Positions 12,201 to 27,200 of a stretch of DNA of 64,000 nt are shown here, piece by piece. Position numbers and translations under genes: made by a program. The notes beneath the pieces were generated by a model. That model was not told the DNA's origin. It saw nothing but the letters and a program-made list of their open reading frames with translations, and did no database searches. Every line of letters begins with the position of its first letter. Positions within the stretch are counted from its first letter, which is position 1. This stretch comes from Eublepharis macularius (lineage: Eukaryota > Chordata > Lepidosauria > Squamata > Eublepharidae): contig NC_072791.1 in assembly GCF_028583425.1 (NCBI RefSeq), forward strand, positions 15,891,868 to 15,955,867, in the 5' to 3' direction.

Positions 12201-15200
12201 AGGGAAAGATTATTCCAAGGTAATAAAAACATCACCAAAAAGTCGAAGACAAAAAAGATAAAAAGGAGGGGAAAAGGAAAAAAAAAGAAATTAAGAATTG
12301 GAGATAATATGGCAACCCCTGCAACTTTCAGACTGGACTGTATTCTATGGCAGTCTATGATTTTTTCCTAATCCAGCCCTTCCTCCGGGATGGCACACAG
12401 AGTTCTCCCCTTCTTCATTTTGTCCTCACAGCAACCTTGTGTGGTATCTGATGAAGGGAGCTGAGATTCTAAAAAGCTCATACCTTGGAAATCTAGTTGG
12501 TCTTTAAGGTGCTATTGGTCCCGGATTTTGCCCTGTGAGGTAGTCTAGGTTGAGCTATCGTTCTGGCTGCAGGCCACCCACCAAGCTTTCATGGCAGAGC
12601 TGGGATTTGAACTTGGCTCTCCCCGATTCTGGTCTGGGATTCTAAATGTTATACCAAGCCCAAGTTGTACCTGTACACTACTTGTTATCCTGTTCTCTCT
12701 ACGCAAAGCCAAGAACTAAATTCCTGGCAGAGTTTCTAATGGGCCTAAACTTCTCTTCAAATTCTGAGAAGCTGCTTCTTCTCTCAAATACTGTCCCATT
12801 TGTTTCTTATAGAGTCTTTCTTTGCTTTAGCAGCCAAGAAAATTCAAGCTAGATCTGTCTCCAGTGAAAGTAATGTTTTTATCTGATTAGATTATTTTAA
12901 TCTGTTGGTATTTGTACATACGTTTATTTGTTGATTTGTATATATGATTCTCTTATATATGTTAGATTGTTTTACGTGTCTGGATTATAACCGCCTTTAG
13001 ACATAGACAAGAAACTTTACCTACCATACTTTCGGGTTTAACATTTAGAAATAAATATTTTTTGTTTAAAAACTAAGCTTCATTTAAAAAGTCATTTGGG
13101 CTAATCTTCCTGTGCCCGTTATCATTTACATTTTGTTGTGTACTTGACAGAAAACCCAGTGCCTTAGAAAAGAAAGAAAAGATGGAGAATCGAATCAAGC
13201 TGGAAGTGACTAAAAAACACTTTGCCCAAACGTACTGCTCCCTCATCCTGGGACTGGGAATGGCTGAGCAACATCACATGGCTTGTGGAAAGTAAGGAAG
13301 CGCCTGTGCCCGGAAAAATGTTTACTCTGATATAATTCAGAGATTGGCAGCACCATGGCCACCCCTTTAGTGGAGCAAATGTTTTAGGACTGAGGTCCCC
13401 AACCTTAAGAACAGCTCTGGAATTTTGAGAATAGGGACTGGGTACCTCCACAAAATGGCTGCCACAGGGGCTGGTCAGGGCCAATACCAAAATGGCTGCC
13501 CTGAAGAGTTGGGCCAATACTAAAATGGCTGCAATTGAAGCCAGAACCCATATAATGTTGCCAGCAAGCCTGGAGAAAAATGCCTCCTTAGTAGAGGCTT
13601 AATATGTGGAAAAGGTCAATTTTGGAGGTAACTAACATCACCTAGTAAATAACATCCCATTAAACCTGTATTTAAGAAATAAGAGGACTTTTTGATCGGC
13701 AACCCTAGGCTCATACCAAAATGGTTGCCTTTGGGGCCAATCATAGTGGCTGCCATGGAGTGCTGGGCCAGTCAGAAAATATTGGATAGTTGCAAGCAAA
13801 CATCCTCTTGTGATGAAGGCAGTCTCCTAGTTTCTTCTCAAACACATCCTGTTCTAGTGACGTGGAGGAAAGCCAGGACTTAATGCTTTGTTTTGGGAAA
13901 AGAGACGCTTTGGGGAAGAAGTAAATGGGTTCCAGGAAACCTACTGGCAGGCACTATGCATTAGGGATTGCTGCTTCAGGGAGTAAAGAAAGGAAGGTAA
14001 ACAGTGGTTTCTGGGCGGAGAGCCTATACCACAATGGCCAACACTATTCCAAAATCCTTGGCTGAAACATGAGGGAGGTTGCCAGGTATTGCTGTGATGA
14101 ATGGTCTGTGTGCCATCTTGCCCTGCGCTTCCCTCATTTCACAGCTCCTTGGCCCTGCTGTTTATCATTTCTTTTCATAATCCTGAATAAAAACGTCTGC
14201 CTAGCCACAAGCATCTGACGAAGTGGCCTTTAGTCCATGAAAGTGTGTACTGGAATAAAAAGGCGCCAGAGAATTCCTGTTTACACAGCCTGATTCTGTG
14301 CCTGGGCCAAATGAGTTGTGACAGTGTCCTTTTGGCTGCTATTTTAAAGATGCTGCGATGTAAGAACCAGGCACCTCCAAACTCCTGTTCTGTGTGCCAC
14401 ACCAGACCCCTTAGGCAGTAGGAAGATGCTGGTTCATTTAATTTACAAGACTCCAGACACAGGCTTAAATAAAATATCTTTTAGTTTATTGGGTACAGTT
14501 ACAGAAAGTGCAAAGCTCTCTGTTCAGGCAATAGACAAGAAAACAAATAACCTTTCTATTGCTAGCTAACAGCTATCTGCCTGTAAACACAGCTTGCTAC
14601 CTGTGCTTCTCTGATCTAGCTTCTTAGCTGGTATGTTCTCACCATTAGGTTCAGCAAAGGAGTCCATTTCCATGGAACTTACAGCCTGAACCAAAATGCA
14701 GTGACTTTGGACAGGGATACAAGGGTTGAATGACGCTCTTCCTTATCCTTACATTCAGGGACACAATCTTGATTGAGCCCTCAGCATCCCCCCCCCCCCC
14801 GCAAGCAGTGGCGTAGCGTAGCCCCAGGCAAGGCAAGTATCTTGGCTTTTCTTTTTTTATTTCCCTCTCGTGTGCGCTTTGCATGCGTGCGCTCTCAGGC
14901 CTGTGTTGATGATGTCACTTCTTGTGATGTCATCGCACAAGACTCCCCCCCCCCCCCGCAGCAGTTGCCTGCCCCACCGCAGCCAGCTGGGCCACGGCAG
15001 GAAGGCCAGCACAGCACCCAGCAAGCCAGCCGCCTCATCAGCATGCAGGCGGTCTCCCCAAGGGCGGAGTACAGTTTCCTCTACCGCAGCCACCTGTGCC
15101 GCCGCAGCCAGCTCAGCCTGCTGCAGGAAGGGTGGCTTGGCGCCCAGTGAGCTGGCCGCCCTGTCAGCTCGCAGGCGGTCAGGCAGCTTCCCCAATGGTG

Positions 15201-18200
15201 TGGTGCAGTCTCTTGTACCCCTACGAATTTTGCGCCCGGGGCAACCACCCCTCTGTCCCCCCACGCTGACTGCAAGTTTTATCAAGTGCCGAAACAGCTG
15301 CAACCCCACCCCCGGCACCTATTTTGGCACTTGAAATGACGCAAGGAGATCAAGAACACCATGCTGTGGGCCCTTGCAGCATTTTTGAATGACTTTAAAA
15401 TGGTGGTGGCAGTTTCATAAAAACAACAACATTCAATTTATATACCACCCTTCATGACAACTTAAGGCTCATTCAGAGCAGTTTATGAAGTATGTTGTTG
15501 TTATCCCCACAACAAATACCCTGTGAGGTGGGTGGGGCTGAGAGAGCTCTGAGAGAGCTGTGACTGACCCACGGTCACCCAGCTGGTTTCAAGTGGAGGA
15601 ATGAGGACTCAAACCCGGCTCTTCAGATTAGTGTCCCACGCTCTTAACCACTACACCAAACTGGCTAACTGGCCAAACTGGCAAACATGGCAGCCACAAG
15701 GACACCATCATGTCAAGTTTGGCCCTCTGAGCCAAGTCACTCACCAGGCCATTTGGGGAAGTGGATCGGTTGCCTGTGTAGGGAGCCGTAGGCACGGGAG
15801 TTTCCAAGGACCCCACTCACATCCTGCAAAGATCCTCCTTGGATCTGCCCCAAGTCCTCTCAATGAGAAGTGCGTTTGGTGCATGAGGGCCTGATTTGGA
15901 GCTGGACTGCAGTGCTTGGAGAGAGGAAATTTTCAACTTCCCCCCTGCACCATTTTCTTGAACTGAAATGGCCCCGGCAAGTTATTCTTTGCCCACTGGG
16001 AAAGTAGCACTTCCTTTTGTGGGTCTGTCTTGAATCTGCTGCCCCTCGGTTTCATCGGATGGCCCTGGGCTCTAGTATTAGGGGGGAGAGAGAAAAGTTT
16101 CAACTTTCTCTACACCATACTTTGCCCTGGAGCTGGTGGCAACAGCAAACAGCCTGTCTTTGTTTCGGGAAGCCGTGTGAGCGTCCCCCCTCCCTTTTTT
16201 CCCTGTTGACTTCAGGAAACTTGCAGGATTTGATGTTGCAAATCAGAGCTGTGTTTGTTGGTTATGCGACAGACCCTCCTAGTTCTATGGTTGCGCCAAC
16301 GTTTCGCATTCAGAAATCTCAGGTTCAGGCTCCAGCAACTTCACTTGACGGGAAATTGGGTAATAGGCACTGGGGAAAGTGTTTCATCTGCCATCCTCAC
16401 CTGTAAGGAGGACTCCAGGTGTCCACCTGTCAAAATGCCAGCTGCTGCGCACCTCTCCATTCCTCCCCGACCCGTAGGCTGCAGCTGCCAAAGTTCTCTA
16501 GTCTGTATTACTACGAAAAGCATGGAAGACCCATCTTATTTTGCCCCTGGACCTCTGTCCTAAAGATACAGAGAAGTGTAAAAACATTAAGATATTTTTC
16601 ATGTTACAGGTCCCTTGAATACTCTGGTCCGTATTATGCTTTGCTTGTGCGTTTCAGTTTCAGCCAAGTGTGCTTTGCCTTTGTTTAAATTAATTAAGGC
16701 TGAATTACTGTGCTTGCTTACTTAGGGGTAAACTCCTTTGAATGTAGAGACTTCTAAGTGAAAAAGCTAGCTAATCTGCAGACCAGCTGAGCTCTTGCTT
16801 TTATCCAGCAGCTAACTTCAGGCAAATTGTCGTCTTCTGTTTTCCATTTGCTAATAACGCTGGCAGGGAAATGTCAGGGAAGGTACTGACATTACAGTGC
16901 AACACTATAGATTGGTAGTCTTGAACTGCTTGGACTGGAGACCCATTTTTAAGCCCAGGGAGAAACATCAGAGAACTGGCCTAGAACACTGCAATCTTGT
17001 GCAGATTTACTCTGGTCTAAACCCATTTGTTTTATGGGGCTCTGTCATTCCTCAGGTGGGGTGAGCCACCTTACGCTGCCACCACTCTGGGATTTAGGGT
17101 CCCTTGGGAAGGCCCAGAGTACCTTCCCTACCCTTCTGACCTCCGTAGCTTGGCCAATAAACAGGCGTGAGGACCCGGCAGAGTAACAACAAACAAAAGG
17201 GTTTATTTACAAGGAGGTCAGTTAATATCAAACAAGAAGCAAGGTGCATTAGCAACAATAGATGGGTGAAAGCAACATAAACAAAAGGCCCTAGCACAAC
17301 TGAACTCCCTGTCCATCTGTCTGCCAGGCTTGTCTTTTTACCCTACCTGGATGAGGGCCTCTCCCCCTAGCAGAAACCTCCTCTGGCCTGCTCCCTGGGA
17401 GAAAGAATGTATGCTTTTCCCCTCTCAGACTTATATAGCACTAGCCCCGTGTTCTGATTGGCCAAAAAGGGCCCCAAAACGGCCCAGGGGCTCTTGGAAA
17501 TTGTAGGCAGGCCTATTCCCACTGCTAACAGGCTTCTGAGGCCTTGCTAGGTCTTCCTGGCACAGTCAGATCATGACAGGCTCAGATTGGAGTAACTCTG
17601 CATAGGCCTGGAATATCTGACCCATACTGAATAGACAGGTGGAGCACCCAGAGTGCTTCTTACAGAGGAGGATGAAAGAAAGGATCCGCGAGGGTACAAA
17701 AGAAGAGCCACCTGCCGCCTCATCTCTCAGTTCAGCAACAGAATGTTAGATTTATTGTGTGGTTCTGCTGTTTGTAACTTGACAAGTCTTCTACTTACAA
17801 TACAAAACCCACTTTTAATATTTTGCTACGTGTCTGTCTTTTCCCATCTTTCTCTCTAATCTCCTCCTCTTCTTGCCCTCAGCTTGTGAAAATGATTTAA
17901 TCATATGGCTTTTAGTTTGATTCCCTTTCTGGAACCGGGGTCAATTGAGGCAACGCTGGAATTAAAAAATAGGGTGAGAGATGTATACACTCTGCATGAT
18001 TGCTCTCTTTTGGCAAGTGCTATGTCGGCTGCTTGGCATGTAATGTTGAAGTTACCAGTGAGGATTTAAAAGCTATTTAGTTGATATTAGCAAGTTTATT
18101 CTGAGAAACGTTCTCCCCTTCTAAGGGTGCGGTGAGATCTACGCACTAATCCAGGTCACTGCATTCCACCCTTACCCGCACTACTCAAGATTGCATACCC

Positions 18201-21200
18201 ACTGTCTTTGCCACCCGTTTGACAGGCATAATTTCTTCTTTAAGAGGCAAAGAAGAAATAAACTTTCTGAGCAGGGATCTCCCTGGCTCTGTAGAGCAGG
18301 GAAATTGACAGAGCCTTCCGATCTCTTTTTAAACTCAGCTTCCCGGCTATCATTGCATCTCCCTTCAACGTGCTCCTCATGTAATTCGTCTCTTGTAGCT
18401 TGGCTCTGAGTTCTCTTCCAAATGAATAGGATACCATTTGTTGTTTTTTTTTAAAAAATTCTTTATTTATACAACTTCCCTCCCCCCCAACTTTACAAAT
18501 TAACAATAAAAAAAGTTATAAACTATTAATAAATCACAGAGATTTAACATGTCATGGAAAAAGGAATATATTACATTACATGAAGGCTAATATTATCCCC
18601 ACTACTCATAAAGTAACTTATCAAGTTCAACTAACAAAACTGTAGACAAATCTATCAGAGATATATGATTGTTTTGTATTGAAAAGGATACTATTTGTAA
18701 TGTACAAAGAGAGAATCACAGGAAAAGACCAATGCAATAGGAAAAGGAAATAGAAAAATTGCAGAGGATACCATTTGGGCAGGGAGAGTAAACTGAGGGC
18801 ACACCAACACAAAGATGGCTTGAGCTTTTAGATTAGATTAGATTAAAATAAAATTAAATTAAAATAAAATTTGAGAAAAATCTGAAATGTAGTTTTCTAC
18901 TTATTTCTGTTGTTTTCTGTTAACACATGAAAAAAGTTAAATACTGAGAACCTAACACAAGTGACAGAAAAGAGCAAGAGTCCAGTAGCACCTATAAGAC
19001 TAACAAGATTTGTGGTAGGGTATGAGCCTTTGTGAGGCACAGCTCCCTTCTTCAGGTACAGCTAGAATGTGAGTCCATCTGTCCTTATATCTTGGAGAGC
19101 GGAATTATTTCAGTTGCTGATTACCAATGCTGATTTCTCCACACCTCTGCATATCCCACCTAATCGCGCCTGCTATTGTCATTTGCCGGTTATTGTCATT
19201 TACCTGCGATTGTCATTCGGCATCTGAAATCACTCCACTCTCCAAGATATAAGGACAGATGGACTCACATTCTAGCTGTATCTGAAGAAGTGAGCTGTGG
19301 CTCACAAAAGCTCATACCCTACCACTAGTTGTGTTAGTCTTACAGGTTCTACTGGACTTTTGCTCTTTTCTACTGCTAGAGACAGACTAACACAGCTACC
19401 CATCTTGAGCTAACACAAGTAAAAGATTAATGGAGACCCCAGCATAATAATTAGGTAGGTTGCTCCCTCCCTCATTTAAAAATAACAAGGTGCCCTCAGC
19501 CTCCACGCTGGTTCACCCCTCCCCAAACATACTGCCTGTTTCATTGGAGGATGGAGAAGGTGTTGGAAGAGGAGGATCCAGCACTCACTCTCTCCTCAGG
19601 TTTCAGAGGGGGACAAACCAAAGAGTTAGAAAGATAGAGAGGCCAGGGCACTCTGTTTACTGTTTTCTGCTCTGACTGTCCTTTAATATGCAGATTGTTA
19701 TTCTCAGGATTTCCTCCTCCTGAGTTCCTCCCTCTCACTCCTTCTCTTCCTAGCTTTGTTCCAGGCAACACCTCCCTCCTTCTCCTCCCTTCATCTTAGC
19801 AGCATGGAGGCAGGCCTTGTCCTAGCATCCATGCCCATCCTTAGACTAGATAGGTAGTTAGGATCTGTCTTCCTTTCCTATCAGAGTATGGAGTTCCTAC
19901 AATAAAGAACTCTCATTTCGTTTCTAAATATAAAGCAAGTGTATGATTTATTATTTTTTCTCCTGCGCACACACCAGCCAGCAGAACGAGCTCACAATAA
20001 CCACCTATAATCACACTTCCTATGCCTAACAATAGACTCTGCTAACGGCCCAAACATGGAATCCTTTAATTAGGTTTCTGAGGCCTACATAACGATTTAT
20101 TTATCAGAAGGTACCTGAAGATGATAGAGGAATGGATGTGGGGAAATGGAAGCACAAAGTCTTATCTCACATAATACCTTCTTTTATTCCTCCCACATTT
20201 CTTATTTTGGTTTTGCAACAAAGATCCTATCCAGATCTCCTGGTTCAGACATGCCCTGGGCTGGGAGCTTGGTTTTCGTGCATACCTGTCAACTCTTTTC
20301 CCCACAGGGAGCCGAGCGAGACAGGAAACATCACTGTCAGAGCAGGCCTGGGGAAAGAATGGAGGACAATCGGGTCATGCTGTTGGGGCATGACCCGGAG
20401 GCCCCAAAAGACAGAGAACAGGGGATGTGGCTGGGGGAGAGAGATGCAAGCAGGGAGGGAACACCAGAGAGGAGAAGAGGATTCTGGGGAACGTCATGAA
20501 AAGGGACAGGTGAGATGACGGCTGGGATCCTCAGACTTTAACACCTGTGTAGAAGTGGGGATTTCATGTAGCTTTTCACAAACTGCCACTGGCGCACCTT
20601 GGTCTCTGCTTTCTGCTGGGAGCTGCTGTCCGGGGAGGGGGCAATAGTTCAGGTTCTGCGTGCCTGTATGAGCTCACGTGCCGTCCCTGGCGTTTCTAGT
20701 TAGAGGATGTCCAGTGGGAGAGCTGCCTGCACAGCCACTGCCACCCAAAGCAAGCGATGCTCCCAATAGGGATGGACTGGCCATAGAGCCTGCTGGGTCA
20801 CTGCCCTGCAGGGCTGCTGGCCGTCAAGAGGAAGTGGGGGCTGCCAGCCCCTTGAATCCTGCCCATGCTAGTTGATAAAGCATCTGCTTTATGGGATCCA
20901 GTTCTCTTCATCAAACACTGGGAGCTCTGTTGGACTCCGCTCTCTTACTGCAGAAAGAGGGGTCTGCAGTGGCCCAAAGTGCCTTTTTAAAAAACCAACT
21001 ACATCTTGCCAGTCAATTCCCCCCTCTTTGGAGACTTCCGATCTGGCCACATGGATCCATGCAATGCTAACCTCAAACCCTGACTACTGTAAAGTGATCT
21101 GTGTGGGGCTGCCCCCAGGAGATGATTTGGAAGTGGTGCAAAATGCAGCAGCCAGTCTTTTCTTGGGAGTGGCCTTGGGAATCGCATCGCACCTGTCTTG

Positions 21201-24200
21201 CAGTCTTTGCATTGGATGTCTCTCAGTTTCCTAGTCCAGTTCAAGGTGCTGCTGCTTACCTTTGAAGCCCTTCATGAGTTGGGGCTCACATACCTGAAGG
21301 ACCATCTCTCCCAATATAAACCCTTGTGGAACAACCTTCCAGAAGACGTTAAGAAGGCCCTGCATCCCTTGCCACTCCCTAAGGGAACTTCTTCAGAGAG
21401 CTGACTTTGGAGTCTCTTGATGTAGCCGGCTGGTTCTTAGTCAGGGGTCACTTACGGATGTTATTTATAAGGTTTCTGATGGCAGGTTTAATAGTCTGAT
21501 TGATGTTTTTAACTTCCTGTGATTTATATAGTTTTTATCTGTTACCCACCTTGTGGCCCCATTGCCTGGGAGATAGGCAGGCTTATAAACGTTCTAAATA
21601 AATAGAAACAGGTTCGGCTTGTTCCAGGGCTGTTCTAACTGCCCAGTCCACTCCTGACTCCACACAGGACTGGAATATGCTGCATTTAACTGCAAGGAAA
21701 AGAGGAGACGGCATCCTACACAGTGACCCTCCCTGGGCTGAGACCAAGGAAAAGACCGAGGAAGGACTGGGAGTCCTCTGGAATCTCAGCCACAGAGTCC
21801 TCTCTTACCTTCTGCCTCTGTGGCATACTGGGTCTCTGTACGGGTGGAGTTCCGTCACCCGTGGGCCCTTGGTTGGCTGCAGGTTTGGCAGTGTCATGGC
21901 AGCCCCCCTCACTATAGCTTGGGGCCATGTTGGTTGGGCAGAGAGGGGCACGCCGACCCCAGTTTCAATCCTAGGCTGAGCGTGCTTCCATTACCCAGCC
22001 CAAAGTGCCGCAGTGCAAGATCGAACATGAGCAAAATTGCTCAGCCACCCAACCGGAATGCCTTGCTTTGAAGAATGAACTCCGAGTGAATCTCTCTCTG
22101 CCACCCCCACCCCACACTTTGGCGATAAATAAGATTAACACCTTTTGTGCTTTTAACAGCTGCACATCAGGTAGAAATGTCAAAGAAGTGGCTTTCTCTG
22201 CAGTTGCATCGTAGTCCCTGGAAAAACAGCACCGGGTGCAATTCTGCCCGTTCCGCAGCTCGGAAGTGTGATCGAGGGGCAGCTGGGTGGCAGCTGCTGC
22301 TGCTGCTGAGTACTTCGCATCAGCAAATTCCTGCTGTTCTTTACGGGCTGCACCCTCTGCACTCCCTGAGGTTCCCAAAACTCTATTAGAAATCCACACA
22401 TGCCATCATCACCTCAATGTTTAACTAGGAAGATACCCAAAAAACTCCTCTTTAGCTTTTAAAGATTCAATACTTTTTTTTTAATCCACCCCCCTCTCCC
22501 CCAATAATAAGAGCTTGGTCAGAATAATCAAAGCGTGCTTCAGGAAGACAGAGGGTGAGCGCACCATTTGATGTTTGAAAAGTAGGTCCCAGGTTCAGTC
22601 CTCAGCACCACCATTTCAGAAGGATATGGACAAGCTGCAACGTGTCCAGAGGAGGGCAACAAAGATGGTGAGGGGTCTGGAGACCAAGTCCTATGAGGAA
22701 AGGTTGAAGGAGCTCAGTATGTTTTGCCTGGAGAGGAGGCGACTGAGAGGTGATATGATAGCCGTCTTGAAGGGCCGTCATATAGATGATGGCATGGAGT
22801 TGGTTCTGCTGCCCCAGAAGGTCAGACCAGAACCAACAGGTTGAAATTGTGAAAAGAGTTTCCAGCGAAACATTAGGAAGTACTTCCTGACAGAGCGGTC
22901 CCTCAGTGGAACAGGCTTCCTTGGGAGGTGGTGGGCTCTCCTTCTTTGGAGGTTTTTCAGCAGAGGCTAGATGGCCATCCGGCAGCAATGCTGATTCTGT
23001 GAACCCAGGCAGATCATGAGAGGGAGGGCAGGAAGGGTTAAATCAGTGCTTAGCTCTCGTGGCCCCTGCTTGTATGCTCAGGGTAATGCAGATCGCCACT
23101 TTGGAGTCAGGAAGCAATTTTTTCCAGGCCAGTTTGGCCGGGGATCCTGGAGGGTTTTTTTTGCCATCTTTTGAGCATGGAGCAGGGGTCACTTGGGGTG
23201 TGTGTGTGTGTGGGGGGGGGTATTTGTGAATTTCCTGTATTGTGTAGGGGGTCGAAGTAGTTGACTCTGGAGGTCCCTTCCAACCCTATGATTCAATTAT
23301 TCTGTGATCTCCAGTAGAAATGATTCGGTAGCCTAGTGTTAGCCTAGGATATCAGAGGGGTGGTGGTGCTTCTCCCATGTGTGTCTTCTTTTCGCTTAAG
23401 AATTGGGAGGATTCTCTAGCATAGGGAGTCTTTAAGTTGGTGGTCACTGTCATGGCTTCCAAATTTCAGGACTTGTTTCCTGTTCCAGTTATATGTTGAT
23501 CATATTTTTATCCTTTCCTTTCTCCAAAGTGCTGAAGGTTCATGTACACAGGCCACCCACTGTCATTTTATCCTCACAACAACCCTATGAGATAGGTGAG
23601 ACTGAGAGAAAGTAACTGGCCCAGAATCTCCCAGTGAGCTTCATGGCTGATTTGAACTTGCATCTCCCAGGTCCTCATCTGACATACTTACTTACTGCCA
23701 TGCCTCCTGGCGCCTCATGAGGGAATCATTCCCAACTGTGTACCAAACAGAGCTACTGGTCCACCATACAAACAAGGTTTCAGGATCTTGGCCCAATTTA
23801 AATGGGCAATAACATTTATATACTAATTAGCTTTTAGTGGCCACCATGCTCTGGTTGAAATGTTTTTTGGCTGTGGAATAATTCTGGACCATCTCACCCT
23901 TGTTTATGGTGGCTGTTTTTCTTGATTTTTTGTTTATTTTTGTTTCAATTGCCCATCCTTACTTTGAGACCTTTTGTTAATTAAAACTGAAACTCTCTAA
24001 ATAAATACATAAATATTCGGAAACAATGACCTATGTTCTAAAACAATGGTCTCTAACCCATGGGTTTAGAGTTGCCAACAACTCGTAGAAAAAATGTCCT
24101 TCAGCTTAATGTATGAAGTGGTCAAGTGATGAAGTTAAATAACATCTCCTGGTCAATAATACCCCATCAAACCAGTATTAAAGGCACAGGGCCCCTCCTC

Positions 24201-27200
24201 TTCCTGTCCCATGATACTAATGTCACATTACTTCCTGTCACATGCTTAGAGCTTTGGGAGTCCCGTGTTATCTCCTGGGAAATAAAGTTGGGCCCCAAGT
24301 CTGGAAAAACTGAAGGTTTGAAGCATACATGAAACTGCCACTGCCAGCTGGCCACATGGACAATATGGGTTGTATGAAGCGGCTGTCCATTCAGTAGCAG
24401 TGTTTGATCCTTCAGTGGCTGAGGCTGCAATGCTCACACGGGCATAAGCCCCCAGTGACAACAGTGAGGTTCACTTCTGTGTCAAGATGCACAGAATTGC
24501 ACCACGTGTATATGCATCATCGTTTATAACACTGTTGCTTAAATTCTAAGCTAGAAAGTTGTGTTTCTGCTTCGGTAACATAAAAGTAGGATCTGTTAAT
24601 AATCACTTTTTGACAAAATGGCTGCTCTAGCATCACCCTACGCTCATCACTTAGTGTAGTGAAGTTCCCTCTTTACAGCCTCTCTGGGAAAGTATATTTA
24701 TAATCGGGGTGGATCAAAGGTAGATTTTCTCATCCTTTCACTGCTCTAATGTATGTATGCAACACCAAGCTGCGTTGGGGATCACAGGGTATCAAATCGG
24801 AGCATAATCATTCCACATTATTTAATCCTTAAGTAAAGGGTGTGATCTTGTCCTCAAACAGCTCCTGGGTTGTTTTTTTTGGTCTCCTTTTTCTTGCACC
24901 CTGCCTCTTTTGTTAGTTGTACCACAAACCTTGAGGAAGCAATTGGGCGGGTCTGGCTTTGAGACAGGTTGCATAACTTTGAATTGTGCCAATTTCCTTC
25001 GGGGCATTTTTACATAAGGAAGGAAAATCGCATTGTGTTCTGGCAGCTGCGTACATGAAATGTACACAGGTTGCCAAATTTTGGACTGTGTAAAGGGAGA
25101 CCTCCCACAAACCAGGAAATTCGTGGTTCGGGGTGAGAGAGCAGCTGCAGTGTGGGAAGGCGCTGAGGTTGTCAACTGACCTGAATGGAAAAGCCTGTCT
25201 CGCTCCTATGCCTTTAACAGCTTGGGGTGCAGCAGGGGGATAAACATGATTGCCTGCTAATTCCACCTGCTTTATTTGAAAAATGTATTTACTTGAGAAA
25301 TTTCTTTTTTAAAAAACTTTTTCAATACTGTCCCCCTTCTATTTATTTTTCCCAAATTTATCTTCATAGAAATCAAATCCATTAATCAACAGTTCATTTT
25401 TTCTCATCTCATGCAGAAAGTCAATAAGGGGTTTCCAATTAACCATAAAGATAGACAATGTTTTATCTCTGATCAGAGCAGTAAGTTTAGCCATCTCCAC
25501 TAACTCCATCATTTTCACAATCTAGTCATCCATTGAAGGCAATACTGCACTTTTCCATTTTTGCGCATATAAAAGCCTAGCAGCTGTTGTCGTATAGAAA
25601 AATAGAATGTTTATTTTCCAACGGTTTGTCCATTAGTTCCAACAAAAAAGTTTCTGGTTTAAATTGTATATTGATCTTCAAAATTTTCTGTATTATCCTA
25701 TGAATTTGTGACCCAATTTTTTTTGCTTTAAGATGTGTCCACCAAAGTGATAAAATGTTCCTTCATATTGCTCTTATTTCCAGCATTTGTTTGACACCTT
25801 TACTCGTTTTTGCTAATTTATCAGGAGACGTATACCACCGATACATCATTTAATAAAAGTTTTCTTTAAGTCTGAAACGCCAAGTAAATCTGAGCCCCTT
25901 TACCCACATATTTTCCCACTGGCCTATTTGTATATTGTACCTAATTTTTATCATACAGTCTTTCACACATTCTTCTTCTGTTTTAAATTTCAACAAAATA
26001 TATTTTGGAAATAACATGTTCATTATTTGTATAAAGCTACTTGGGAAATTTCTATGCCACCAGGGGAGCTGCCGGAGATGGCTTACAAAATGAAACAGGT
26101 TGTTTCTAAAAGCCCAGCCAAAAAGGTAGTAGCACTAGAATGATTTCTGCCCCAAGAGGAAGCTCCCAGAGCCAAGCTACAAGCGATGAATTACACTTGC
26201 CTGGCAAGTGTAATTCATCACTTGTAGCCTGGCTCTCAGTGTACCACTTTGCCTGATCCAGGAACCAAATGTAACCCCAACCTATAGGACGGGACCCACT
26301 TTTAATGGTTGAACGTGTAAGCCAGTGTTTTCTCAGTCTCTCCTCCTGCTCTGACCTTCTTTTTCTCTTGGTGTAATCCAGTGGCAGGTTCAGGTGGCCT
26401 AGCATTAGAAAGAAGGAGCCGGGAGTGGCCGAGAAAGGGAGTGACTCAACAGTGGCAACTTTATGATTAAAAGGGAGGGCTGCCTCAGCCTTGCGAGATG
26501 TAACTAGGCCGCGTAGGACTTGTTCTTTGGTGGCTTTACACCGCGTCCCTTTCTGCTCACCAAAACAGCACAAGAATGTAGTCCATATGAGTAAGATGGC
26601 AGCTGGTGGAGTTTGATGCATAATACAAGCACGTAATCTTCTGAGTGGTGGCAGTGGGTGGGAGAGGGGGCTCCGCACTCCAAGCACATGCAGAGCATTA
26701 GACTGGCAGGGTGGGAGTGGACTGACTGTGCGGGGGGAGACAGAAGGCAAGTGTCATGTCTGAGCCCCATCCATGGCAATGTTCCATACTGAACCAACAT
26801 TTCATACTGTAACTTGATGTCTTATTGCCAATGCCATAACAGTTTTCTTCCAGGCTGCTCGCAGGTGCTTATCTAACAAACTACAGAAACCCATGACCTT
26901 GCTTACTCCTGTTCATTGCTATGTCTTGCTTTCCAGTGACTCAATGTGATAGTACAAATATGCGAGAGGTTCTCACATGGAATGCCTGCCAAAATTATGT
27001 TTATTATTGGGAGGCGGGGAGGAGCAAACGTATGTGTTAAGAAGAAAGATTTTTCAACAGATTCTCATTCCTGTCAATTCTTTGCTCACTGCTTAGATGC
27101 TTACCTTACTTCTGAGTAATTCTATGGACATACATATGGAATTGATTTGATTTCTGAATAAAACCATTTAACCAAGAGCCTGGACTTCTTGCTGCAATGG

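Noticed and set aside
14857..15334. 150-codon frames on both strands in GC-rich DNA
   Set aside because: Caused by the stop-poor composition of a MITE-like repeat.
19890..20010. LTR end around CAATAAAGAACTCTC
   Set aside because: No TG...CA boundaries or target duplication could be found.
26106..26750. 214-codon open frame on the minus strand, the longest single frame in the middle of the window
   Set aside because: It runs through a palindromic MITE (26168-26236) and unique sequence, has no recognisable domain, no splice logic and ends beside a solo LTR. Chance frame.
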